64,000 bases of DNA from Polaromonas sp. (GTDB lineage: Bacteria; Pseudomonadota; Gammaproteobacteria; Burkholderiales; Burkholderiaceae_C): the NCBI RefSeq assembly GCF_012927455.1, contig NZ_JABBPE010000002.1:248001-312000 (forward strand). The letters run 5' to 3'. Numbering within the stretch: position 1 is the stretch's first letter; each line of letters begins with the position of its first letter. A program made the translations under genes and the position numbers. The notes beneath the pieces were generated by a model, which was given only the letters and a program-made list of their open reading frames with translations, did not search any database and was not told the origin of the DNA. Positions 46,272-54,087 of the stretch are shown one piece after another.

Positions 46272-47863
46272 GGCTTGGCTGCCGCCTTCACAACTGGCGT
46301 TTTGGTCTTCGAATGGCAACGACGGCAGTCCGATACTGGAAAAGCAACTTTGCCGTGGCAAACGCCACATTTCTGACCGAGCAGAATGGCCGCCATGCTG
46401 ATCTGGTTAGCGCCCTTTTGCGGGATAAAAATTGCAGGATGACAGTTCGAGCAATCCAGCCACTGCGTGTGCTCTTTGTGGGGATAGACCACATCTGGCA
46501 TCGAGCCTTTGACTTCACGCACGATGTTCATGTCCATCACCATCGGCTTGGCATTCGGGTCGATGCGGTCAAAGCGCGGATTGATCTTGTTTTCATTGAG
46601 AGACTTGACCCAGTCCACCCGATTCCCATCATTGCTCTTGGTCAGCGCCCCGAACGCGGCCAGCGGCGGCTGCAGCGACAGCGTGCCGTCGTTCGCGGGG
46701 TCGTGAATGCCATCTTCAGCCGGTGGCAGGTTTCGCTTTGCTGCCGGCTGCATGAGTCGATTAAAGGTATTCACACCGCCTGCGGCTGCAACCGTTGGTG
46801 GACCTGCAGGGGCTGCGGCCGCGGGTGGTGCTTCAGCTGGGGCCGCAACCGGCGCTGCAGCTGCGATTTTGGTCGAAGCATCTGCCGGTGGCGCGGCGGC
46901 CTCGACGCTCTTCGCGCCAGAACCCGATTGACTGACGATGTATTTGACCGCAGACTGCATTTCGGCATCGGTCAGCTTGGCGTTTCCGCCTTTTGCTGGC
47001 ATCGCGCCCTTGCCCTTGGTTGCATTGGCGACCATAGCAGCCTGACCGGCTTTGATGCGTGGCGCCCATGCAGCAGCGTCGCCAAGTTTGGGCGCACCCG
47101 CCGCGCCAGTTGCATGACAAGCTCCGCAGGTGCTGTCGTAAACAGCCTTGCCGTTAGCATCTCCACCGGCCGCAGCCACCACCGCTGGCGCCGCAGGGGC
47201 TGACGGAGCAGCCGCCTCGGCATTCTTCGTACCAGAACCCGATTGACTGACGATGTATTTGACCGCAGACTGCATTTCGGCATCGGTCAGCTTGGCGTTT
47301 CCGCCTTTTGCTGGCATCGCGCCCTTGCCCTTGGTTGCATTGGCGACCATAGCAGCCTGACCGGCTTTGATGCGCGGCGCCCATGCGGCAGCGTCGCCGA
47401 GTTTGGGCGCACCCGCCGCGCCGGTCGCATGACAAGCACCGCAGGTACTGTCGTAGACAGTCTTGCCGTTGGCATCGCCACCGACCGCAGCTACAACCGC
47501 GGGCGCACCAGCTGCTGCTGGGGCGGCCGCCTCGGCACTCTTCGCGCCCGAACCCGATTGACTGACGATGTAATTTACCGCAGCCTGCACCTCGGCATTG
47601 GACAAGCTGGCGTTTCCGCCTTTTGCCGGCATCACGCCCTTGCCTTTGATGGCGCTGGCAACCAGAGCTTTTGAACCGGCCTTGATACGCGGCGCCCACG
47701 CAGCAGCATCACCCAGCTTGGGCGCGCCCGTAGCGCCCGTGCCATGACAGGCGACACAGGTGCGGTCGTAAATGGCTTTTCCGTCTGGCGGGCTCGCTGC
47801 ATTGACCTGCACACAGAGCAGCGACAACAAAACTGCCCCAAGCCGCACAATTAATTTATTCAT
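46268..47863 (-). CDS. Hexaheme fusion cytochrome: three c5-like domains plus triheme type B
   Basis: A 531-residue exported cytochrome; ATG at 47863 opens a signal peptide ending CVQVNAAS. Three monoheme domains come first (CVACH, CGACH, CGACH), joined by Ala/Pro linkers. Domains two and three are nearly identical (TCGACHATGAAGAPKLGDAA in both). Axial Met candidates sit in KGAMPAKGG. The C-terminal part is a triheme type B domain (CSNCH, CGVCH, CRRCH). It is a beads-on-string carrier that could bridge the periplasm. Its upstream neighbour is the type A triheme gene, eight bases away. Confidence 0.93.
   Translation of the reverse strand: MNKLIVRLGAVLLSLLCVQVNAASPPDGKAIYDRTCVACHGTGATGAPKLGDAAAWAPRIKAGSKALVASAIKGKGVMPAKGGNASLSNAEVQAAVNYIVSQSGSGAKSAEAAAPAAAGAPAVVAAVGGDANGKTVYDSTCGACHATGAAGAPKLGDAAAWAPRIKAGQAAMVANATKGKGAMPAKGGNAKLTDAEMQSAVKYIVSQSGSGTKNAEAAAPSAPAAPAVVAAAGGDANGKAVYDSTCGACHATGAAGAPKLGDAAAWAPRIKAGQAAMVANATKGKGAMPAKGGNAKLTDAEMQSAVKYIVSQSGSGAKSVEAAAPPADASTKIAAAAPVAAPAEAPPAAAAPAGPPTVAAAGGVNTFNRLMQPAAKRNLPPAEDGIHDPANDGTLSLQPPLAAFGALTKSNDGNRVDWVKSLNENKINPRFDRIDPNAKPMVMDMNIVREVKGSMPDVVYPHKEHTQWLDCSNCHPAIFIPQKGANQISMAAILLGQKCGVCHGKVAFPVSDCRRCHSKTKTPVVKAAAKP
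46925..47840 (-). repeat. 315-bp tandem repeat encoding the c5-like domains
   Basis: The anchor ACTGACGATGTA occurs at 46931, 47246 and 47561, giving an exact 315-base (105-codon) period. The first two units by coordinate are almost identical at DNA level; the third is more diverged. Confidence 0.85.
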
Positions 47864-47871
47864 GATGCGTC

Positions 47872-48321
47872 CTATTTCTTCTGCTGGGTTTGCGGCTTCG
47901 CAGGCGCAGCTGCGGCAGCCGGCGCCACCAGCGAATTGATGGTGCTTTGGTGCACCTGGGTCGGCGTGCGGGGTTTGCCGGAGTGGCACAGGTCGCAATT
48001 TTCTACCGACCACGCTATGCTGCCGTTGTGACAAGCGCCACAATACTGGCCATCAATAATCTTGACCATGTCAATTTCATTGCCGCCCGCTTTGAACTTG
48101 AAGCCCAGGTCGGCGTGACATACTTTGCAGCGAAATCGGATACGGTGAAACCAATGAGGAAATACGGCAGGTCGCATGCCAGCAGCATCGGAATAGTTGT
48201 TGATGACAATGTCACCATACTCGGCGTTAGCCGTCTGCATGGTGAACAGGCCGCCCACCAAGATCATAAGTATTAGCAGCCCCCTTTTGATGGCTGAGCC
48301 GTATATCTTCAACGTTATCAT
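47872..48321 (-). CDS. Triheme c7-type cytochrome (type A, upstream copy)
   Basis: A 149-residue exported cytochrome. ATG at 48321 has AGAGGA upstream; the track start is 16 codons earlier. Signal peptide ends TANAEYGDIV. Heme motifs CKVCH, CGACH and CDLCH follow FPHWFHRIRFRCKVCHADLGFK. It has an extra Pro/Ala/Gln-rich tail (APAKPQTQQKK) not seen in the copy at 43381. Confidence 0.92.
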   Translation of the reverse strand: MITLKIYGSAIKRGLLILMILVGGLFTMQTANAEYGDIVINNYSDAAGMRPAVFPHWFHRIRFRCKVCHADLGFKFKAGGNEIDMVKIIDGQYCGACHNGSIAWSVENCDLCHSGKPRTPTQVHQSTINSLVAPAAAAAPAKPQTQQKK

Positions 48322-48365
48322 TCCAATAATCCTCTCATAGATACCAAAAGCAAAAATCAAAAGAC

Positions 48366-50444
48366 TCAAAACGTGCGAGTCACGGAAAATAATATGGACC
48401 GGTTCAGGGTCGTGGCGCGCTGCACGGCTGCTGTAGTGGCCCTGGGGACGGAGTTTCTCGCTATCAGCATGTTCAACCTCAACTGGGTGCGCCCAATTGA
48501 GTAGTCAAAACGGTTTTCCCATGCCGCGGTTTCCTGGTCTTGCGGGCCGCCCAGCAGCGGCAGCAATGCCTGACTGTTCAGCCGCAGGTCCGATACGAAG
48601 CGCAGACGCCGGACGCCGAATACGCGTTGGTGTTGATAGGTCAATGAACCGCCGGAGGTCGTTACAAAACCATGCTGCTCGCTGGAGTTCTGTTGCAGGA
48701 TTCCCAGCTCGGTCGTGTTACCAAGGATCGCGAATTCTTGACGCACCCCTTGAATAGTAAGATTTCCGGTCCACGAGCTGTACTCGCCAGTCGGCAGATT
48801 GCTTGACGCCTGCAAATTGATAAGCTGGAAAAACTCCTTCCGGCCGCTTACGGTGCGCGAATCACTCGCACTGAGCCGTATCATCGCGTCCCCTGGCTCC
48901 TTGCTAATGTTCCATGACAAGGAACCGCTGTGGGTCAATCGCAAGGTCGATCCGGAATCCTCGCTGAAAGTACCGTCACTCAAAGTAGTGCGATTTGAAT
49001 TTCCGCTGCTCGCCACAGCTGCAACGCTTTGCGACAAGTCCATAGAAACCGTCGATATCGGGCTGACAGTGAAACTGCGACTCAGGCCGTGGCTCAATTG
49101 CAGGGAGACCTGACGGCTTGCCTCTTCGCTGCCCGTGGTGTTGGTAAAGCTGCTCCCGGCGGACCAGTTGTAGCGGAACTTGCCCAGCTCGGTGAAATCG
49201 GGTTGATAGGTTGCACCGATGGTTTGATTCGTGTTGTTGCTTCGCAGTCCGTTAGTTGTAATCAGATTTACATTGGCGCCCGCATTGAGTCGGGTAAATC
49301 TGCTGAGTTCGTAGTTGATGCCCAGATTGACGTTCGCGTTGCTGTTGCGGGCTCCAGCAGAGTTGCCGTCAAATCCAAAACTGGTATCGCGAAAGCCAGT
49401 GCTGTCAGATGCCAGCGTGAACAGCCGGGCACCGCCAGTAACCGTCAACGGCTGATCGTCCGGGCGCCAGAAAGCCAGAGTACTCAGTTGCGTAATGCGG
49501 GTGTTATTGTCCCCACTTACAAGGTGATAGTTGGACCGACTGATGTTGCTCATGCTCTCCACCGAAAGTGACGAGCTCGGTGTGTAGCTGTGCTGTAAGG
49601 TCAAATTGTTTTGAACCGCAGACTCATCAGTATCCTCATGCGTGTTGACCGAGCGGTTGCCAATCAACTGCATGCGCTGATTTTGCAGCGCGTGCGAAAT
49701 ACTCAGTTGCCAACTGTCTTGCTGGTCGCGACCATTCAGGTCGCTGTCTTGCGTGCTACGGTCCCAGCCAAACATCGAGTCGCCCTGCGACTGTGTGTAA
49801 TGCTGAGAAAAGCCGTAGCGTTGACTGGCGTACCCATTGCCGATAGCCAGTTGGCTGGAGATACGGCTGTCATTGCGATTGAAATGCGCTTCGAACGGAA
49901 ATCGGCTTTGCGGCAGTATCGACAATTGTCCGCCGCCGGTCAGAATGACGTTGCGGCTTTTGTTGCTATTGCTGTTGCCGAACTCCGTCGCATTGCTGTC
50001 GCTGCTGGACTTTGCAAACGTCAGTCCGACGTTGCCGGTCAGTTGCGAAAACCACGGCTGCCAAATAAAAGTTTGGGTACTGGCGTTCAGCGTCGTGCTG
50101 AATCCATGCTGCGTCCTGGTTTGATCTCCAACGGTATCGCGCCTAAGGTCGTAGGACACCGCGCCGCCAATGCGCACCGGGGGCAAGGCCCAAACGTTTC
50201 CCTGTGTCGTTTCTCCATCAGCAGTGCCGCCACTCTGCAAAGGCCCCGGTTGCTCGATAGGACCGGAATCTCTATTTTGTGAAGCCCCATCCGCTGAAGG
50301 CAAGGCCGAGCGACCTACACCCGGCCACAGCAAAGCCACCACTGCCATCAACAAAGTCGGCGAGAAGACCCCATGCTTTACCAGTCGATCAGACACACTA
50401 CACCTTGCTTGTTTAAGCAGGCACAACCACGCGCCTGCCGGCAT
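48366..50444 (-). CDS. Outer-membrane beta-barrel protein (putative cytochrome conduit or secretion channel)
   Basis: A 692-residue exported protein. A hydrophobic segment (SPTLLMAVVALLWPG) near residues 28-42 serves as signal peptide; a GTG at 50396 is a reasonable alternative start. From about residue 90 it is built of alternating amphipathic strands with Ser/Asn/Thr-rich loops and ends in SILFSVTRTF, a typical barrel-insertion strand with final Phe. No CXXC motif of MtrB type is visible. Lying between the prolyl isomerase and cytochromes, it is the best candidate for the pore through which electrons or cytochromes cross the outer membrane. Confidence 0.8.
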   Translation of the reverse strand: MPAGAWLCLLKQARCSVSDRLVKHGVFSPTLLMAVVALLWPGVGRSALPSADGASQNRDSGPIEQPGPLQSGGTADGETTQGNVWALPPVRIGGAVSYDLRRDTVGDQTRTQHGFSTTLNASTQTFIWQPWFSQLTGNVGLTFAKSSSDSNATEFGNSNSNKSRNVILTGGGQLSILPQSRFPFEAHFNRNDSRISSQLAIGNGYASQRYGFSQHYTQSQGDSMFGWDRSTQDSDLNGRDQQDSWQLSISHALQNQRMQLIGNRSVNTHEDTDESAVQNNLTLQHSYTPSSSLSVESMSNISRSNYHLVSGDNNTRITQLSTLAFWRPDDQPLTVTGGARLFTLASDSTGFRDTSFGFDGNSAGARNSNANVNLGINYELSRFTRLNAGANVNLITTNGLRSNNTNQTIGATYQPDFTELGKFRYNWSAGSSFTNTTGSEEASRQVSLQLSHGLSRSFTVSPISTVSMDLSQSVAAVASSGNSNRTTLSDGTFSEDSGSTLRLTHSGSLSWNISKEPGDAMIRLSASDSRTVSGRKEFFQLINLQASSNLPTGEYSSWTGNLTIQGVRQEFAILGNTTELGILQQNSSEQHGFVTTSGGSLTYQHQRVFGVRRLRFVSDLRLNSQALLPLLGGPQDQETAAWENRFDYSIGRTQLRLNMLIARNSVPRATTAAVQRATTLNRSILFSVTRTF

Positions 50445-50471
50445 GACCTAACGGTGCCCCGTGCCCTCCAA

Positions 50472-51521
50472 TTACTTTGACTTTGCCTTTGCCTTTGCCA
50501 GCGGCAGAAAACCCGACTGATCAACCTCCGCCGGGGTTTTTTTCTTCAGATCTGCCACGAAGGTGTTCCATGCCGCCTCGCTCTGATCTCTTTGCGCCAA
50601 TTCCTGCGCACGCACCTTGACCTCGTCAAACGGGTGTGCCTGTGCTGGTTTGCGATCAACCATTCGAAACACGGCGATTCCCTCCAGCAAGCGCAACGTC
50701 TCCGTGGTCTCGCCGGCCTTTAGTTTACTAAGCACCTCCTGAGTACCGTCGGGCAGCATGCCTTCGTGCAGGTAACCCATGTCGCCGCCCTGCTTGGCAG
50801 AGGGGTCCGCCGAATGCTTGCGCGCCAGCTCTGCAAAATCGGCACCGCCGCGCAATAGCTTGACTAGACTTTTCGCTTCTTCATCGGTCTTGACCCATGT
50901 CTCTTTTGGCGACGATGGATCGACCTTCAACAATATTGCTGAAACACGAAGCTTCTCAGGCTCGGTGAATTTTTCGGGATGCTTGAGAAAATACGTTTTC
51001 GCATCCTTCACGTCAGCCTTGACATTGGCGCGCGTTGCGGCCTCAAGCTGACCCAGAATGTTGTCTTCTTCCAGACGCGCTGTGAGGCCCGGCAGCACTT
51101 GCGCACGGTTCTTTTTCCACTGCTCGCTGTTGGCATAACGCTGCTCATAAGTCTGCATAGTCTTCTGAATTTCGGCAGCATCCGGGCGCAGGCCGCGCCG
51201 TTTGGCTTCGCGCAGCAGCAGCACGCGCGCAACCAGCTTGTCGCCTACTTCACGTTGCAGCACTGCGATTTCGTTCTCAGGCGGTTTGCCGTGATAGAAC
51301 TTGCCGCGCGAGGCGGTACCGAAAGCTTCGTCGTATTCTTTGCGGGTAATGACCGTGTCGCCTACCTTGGCGAACACACTGTTCGGCCCGGCTGTGCTGC
51401 CGGCTTTGGCCGGAGTTGCAGAAGCTGCTGGAGCTGCTGGAGCTGCAACAATATTGCTGGTGCCCAGCATAGCGAACGACAGCATAGCTGCGTTGCATAG
51501 ATATTTTTTCGCTATTCTCAT
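50472..51521 (-). CDS. Periplasmic parvulin-type peptidyl-prolyl isomerase
   Basis: A 349-residue SurA/PpiD-like chaperone. Start at 51521 has AAAGG upstream; signal peptide ends NIVAAPAAP. An N-terminal helical SurA-like region (residues 50-185) precedes a parvulin domain with KLRVSAILLKVDPSSP, GGADFAELARKHSADPSAKQ and GGDMGYLHEGML. The C-terminal tail is basic. It is placed directly after the tetraheme cytochrome gene, suggesting a dedicated folding factor. Confidence 0.9.
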   Translation of the reverse strand: MRIAKKYLCNAAMLSFAMLGTSNIVAAPAAPAASATPAKAGSTAGPNSVFAKVGDTVITRKEYDEAFGTASRGKFYHGKPPENEIAVLQREVGDKLVARVLLLREAKRRGLRPDAAEIQKTMQTYEQRYANSEQWKKNRAQVLPGLTARLEEDNILGQLEAATRANVKADVKDAKTYFLKHPEKFTEPEKLRVSAILLKVDPSSPKETWVKTDEEAKSLVKLLRGGADFAELARKHSADPSAKQGGDMGYLHEGMLPDGTQEVLSKLKAGETTETLRLLEGIAVFRMVDRKPAQAHPFDEVKVRAQELAQRDQSEAAWNTFVADLKKKTPAEVDQSGFLPLAKAKAKSK

Positions 51522-51563
51522 ATTCAAGAAACCTTTCGTTCTCGGGCAAAACCTGCCCCAAAC

Positions 51564-51594
51564 AAGAGGGAGACAAGATGCTTGTCTCCCTCTT
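51564..51594 (-). terminator. Strong intercistronic hairpin after the tetraheme gene
   Basis: AAGAGGGAGACAAG and CTTGTCTCCCTCTT form a perfect 14-bp stem with a 3-base loop, 22 bases after the cytochrome stop and 42 bases before the isomerase ATG. Only GTTTG follows, so partial termination or 3'-end protection is likelier than full termination. Confidence 0.7.
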
Positions 51595-51616
51595 AGGTGC
51601 CTTAGCAATCCACTAT

Positions 51617-52489
51617 TTATTTAATGTGGCAAGCCAGGCAAACTGCGCTGTTGGTATTGGCAACACGCAGGAAAGTCGGGTTCTCGCTATGGGGGTCATG
51701 GCAGCTCGCGCATTCAACCAGAGCCTGGTTGCCAGTAGCCCCGGGGACCGGGCTGGTACCAGTTGCAAGACGGGTGTAAAGCTGCATGTCGGTCTTCTCA
51801 CGAGTGCCGGCAGCTCCGGTCCCTGGAGTATCAACCCACCAGACGTCATTACCGTTCAGGTTTGACCACTGGACGCCACGGAAATCTTTATCCCTGAATC
51901 CGCCGTCTGCGACTGCGGCTGCAGGATACGCAATGTTTCCGGGCATACCGCCACCATACTGAATACCGATCGGATGATCGTTCCTCAGATCCGTTCCAAT
52001 ATTGGTAATAACCCCTGCACCAATTTTGCCGTCGGCGGTCAGGTTTCCTTGACCAGTCACGGGAGTGATGTTGAGGCCAGCAACTGTAGTGCCTGATCCA
52101 GGCTGATTGATCATCACGTTCATGGCCTGCCCGCCATCATGACAGGACAGACAAGCCAGCGAAACCGAACCTACCGGAGCCGTCGCTCCGTCTAAGCTGG
52201 AAGTGCCCAGACTGTTGTAGGTCTGATATGTAGTCGGCGCCGCCAGAACACGATTCCACAAAGGCACAGCGGCGGAGATATCCGCGCCGTGCGGCGTATG
52301 GCAGAACACGCAGATTTCCTGGGTACCGGTAAACTTGTTAGCACCAGTACCGAGGGCTCCAAGGTTGTGCTTGGTATTAGCAATACCCGCCAACGCCGGC
52401 GCACTGCCCAGCACTCCCAGCGCCAGCAACGCAGTGGCTACGCCACCTGCCCAGCGCGCTCGCCCATCTTTAAATAAACTCATTTTCAT
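51617..52489 (-). CDS. Secreted tetraheme cytochrome c, candidate filament subunit
   Basis: A 290-residue exported cytochrome. Signal peptide ends SAPALAGI. Heme motifs are CVFCH (60-64), CLSCH (113-117), CASCHDPH (260-264) and CLACH (284-288). The protein stops two residues after the last motif (CLACHIK), a terminal layout like that of OmcS-type filament cytochromes. Additional His residues (TKHN, NDHPIG) can ligate hemes. It is paralogous to the first 270 residues of the 11-heme protein. It is the first gene of the minus-strand cluster, behind a consensus FNR-type box and a -24/-12-like promoter, and followed by a strong hairpin that could raise its mRNA level. Confidence 0.92.
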   Translation of the reverse strand: MKMSLFKDGRARWAGGVATALLALGVLGSAPALAGIANTKHNLGALGTGANKFTGTQEICVFCHTPHGADISAAVPLWNRVLAAPTTYQTYNSLGTSSLDGATAPVGSVSLACLSCHDGGQAMNVMINQPGSGTTVAGLNITPVTGQGNLTADGKIGAGVITNIGTDLRNDHPIGIQYGGGMPGNIAYPAAAVADGGFRDKDFRGVQWSNLNGNDVWWVDTPGTGAAGTREKTDMQLYTRLATGTSPVPGATGNQALVECASCHDPHSENPTFLRVANTNSAVCLACHIK

Positions 52490-52572
52490 GATTTCCTAAC
52501 CTACCTTTCTTGGTAACCACGTTTTCAAGACCACTCTCTCCAACCCGGATTGTTTAAGTACACCTTAAAGCA

Positions 52573-52588
52573 TGCAAATAACAGGCCA
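52573..52588 (-). promoter_or_regulatory. Candidate sigma-54 promoter of the tetraheme operon
   Basis: Minus strand TGGCCTGTTATTTGCA. GG-GC spacing is 12 and the -12 half TTGCA is perfect; the -24 half differs at two positions. A sigma-70 class II promoter using the nearby FNR box is an alternative. Confidence 0.45.
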
Positions 52589-52597
52589 AGTGCCTAC

Positions 52598-52611
52598 TTG
52601 ATCCACATCAA
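52598..52611. promoter_or_regulatory. FNR/ANR-type binding site before the tetraheme gene
   Basis: TTGATCCACATCAA is a perfect TTGAT-N4-ATCAA palindrome, about 110 bases before the tetraheme start. It predicts control by a Crp/Fnr protein, such as the one at 57644. Confidence 0.75.
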
Positions 52612-52732
52612 GGAATTTCTGTGACACACTGATTTTTCTACGCATCGGCACCTCCCTAATTCCTGAAAACGAGAATCACATCCCAAAGACTGGAAACTTC
52701 TCCGGGCAGAGGAGGGGCTTTAAACCACACAG

Positions 52733-53842
52733 CTACTTTTTCGCCGCGGCTTGCTTCTTCACTGCGAAGCCGGCATCGGCCGCGAGTTTGGCGGGCCGGT
52801 AAATGTCTACCTTGCGATAGAACTGGTCGACCACATAGACTCGGCCGTCACCATCAATCGCGATGCCTGAGGGAAGCAGGTATTTCGCCATACCGTCCTT
52901 TTCCGCACGGTTACCCACTGACAGCAACAACTTGCCATCGGGTGTAAAAATCTGAAAGTTACCGAATGCGCTGTCGACGATATAGACATTGCCGTCCGGG
53001 TCAGTGGCAACTTCCTTGGGTCGGGAAAATTGCCCGCCCTGCCTTCCTATGCCACCAAACACCCGGACAAACGTACCGTCTGACTTAAACACTTGCACAC
53101 GGAAATTGGCGCCATCAACGACGTACAGCAAGCCGTCTTTTCCAATTGTCACGTCTCTCGGCAAATTGAACTCTCCCGGGGCCGAACCGCGCTTACCGAT
53201 GTCGAGCAAGTGCTTGCCGCTTTGCGCGTCGAACACACGCACCCGATGGTTTTCGCTGTCGATGCCGCCGGCATCTACTACGTAAATCCGGCTTCCCTCT
53301 GCGTCCACCGCAATGCCCACCGGCCGGGAGAACATTTTCGCCTCGCCTACAGTACGCAGGAATTTACCGTCCTTGTCGTACACCTGAACATGTTTGGCGG
53401 AACTGTCGACCACATACAGATTGCCCTGACCATCGACGTCAAGACCCAACGGCGTCTCCAGTCGGCCCAACTCGTCCTCGCCGATCTTGAAATAGCGCTG
53501 ATTCGGGATATCGAATACCGAGACATAGCGAAGGGCCGTGTCACTGACAAAAACACGACCATGGAAGACCGCAACACCATACGGCTTACCCATGCCTTCG
53601 CCAATCCTGGGTTCGCCGGTAAACAGCCGCCTTAAATTGGCATTCTTGTCTTCAGCAACGACATCAGCGCTGGTGTAAATGGAGCGTTCAAAAAAGAACC
53701 GCGCTTCGTCGGGCGGCGGCGGAAACACCGGAATTTCCTGCTCTTTGAGAGACTGCTGTGGCAGCGCGCAACCCGCAACGAGCACTACGAAAATCAGTTG
53801 AAGGATGCCCAGGGAGGTTTTGCTGGAAGTTGGAATTCTCAT
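52733..53842 (-). CDS. NHL-repeat propeller lipoprotein 3
   Basis: A 369-residue lipoprotein. ATG at 53842 has GAAGGAAAG upstream; the track ORF is 43 codons longer. Lipobox LVAGCALPQ follows a good signal. Six NHL blades, for example TPLGLDVDGQGNLYVVDSSA, RPKEVATDPDGNVYIVDSAF and LPSGIAIDGDGRVYVVDQF. It resembles NHL protein 1 and is transcribed from its own promoter region ahead of the tetraheme gene. Confidence 0.85.
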   Translation of the reverse strand: MRIPTSSKTSLGILQLIFVVLVAGCALPQQSLKEQEIPVFPPPPDEARFFFERSIYTSADVVAEDKNANLRRLFTGEPRIGEGMGKPYGVAVFHGRVFVSDTALRYVSVFDIPNQRYFKIGEDELGRLETPLGLDVDGQGNLYVVDSSAKHVQVYDKDGKFLRTVGEAKMFSRPVGIAVDAEGSRIYVVDAGGIDSENHRVRVFDAQSGKHLLDIGKRGSAPGEFNLPRDVTIGKDGLLYVVDGANFRVQVFKSDGTFVRVFGGIGRQGGQFSRPKEVATDPDGNVYIVDSAFGNFQIFTPDGKLLLSVGNRAEKDGMAKYLLPSGIAIDGDGRVYVVDQFYRKVDIYRPAKLAADAGFAVKKQAAAKK

Positions 53843-53908
53843 TTTCGTCTTTCCTTCGTCAGGTTGTGGCGGACACAACCGCAAAACGGTTGTGAGAGGG
53901 CACTTGCA

Positions 53909-53924
53909 AGCAAACACCGTACCA
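53909..53924 (-). promoter_or_regulatory. Candidate sigma-54 promoter of NHL protein 3
   Basis: Minus strand TGGTACGGTGTTTGCT matches TGGCACG-N4-TTGCW with one mismatch. The predicted start is about 55 bases before the ATG. Confidence 0.65.
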
Positions 53925-53994
53925 CCTGACAACACTCTCTTGGATTGTGCGAGATCCCATGAGCTGGTCATTTCAGTGTGAGACCTTTCCCGTT

Positions 53995-54010
53995 AGGCAT
54001 TGTTCTTGCG
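53995..54010 (+). promoter_or_regulatory. Candidate sigma-54 promoter of the plus-strand triheme genes
   Basis: AGGCATTGTTCTTGCG has the GG-GC spacing of 12 and a perfect TTGC, with two -24 mismatches. It is divergent from the promoter at 53909. Confidence 0.4.
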
Positions 54011-54087
54011 TGCGCCATCAATCAATATCAAACAGCTGCAGAAGGTCACGTCGTCCAGCCCGTGATCGCCACCTCGCTTTTATAAAA

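Noticed and set aside
46238-47203. 321-residue plus-strand ORF opposite the hexaheme gene
   Set aside because: Shadow of the tandem-repeat cytochrome; its Cys/Trp/Arg repeats merely mirror the heme domains.
52625-53980. Shared 8-mer TCAGTGTG upstream of the promoters at 52573 (reverse complement) and 53909/53995 as a possible enhancer site
   Set aside because: It is not found upstream of the other candidate promoters and is too short to be significant.
54015-54030. Degenerate FNR-type site TCAATCAATATCAA upstream of the triheme operon
   Set aside because: Only three of five bases of the left half-site match, and it overlaps the predicted start region of the sigma-54 promoter.
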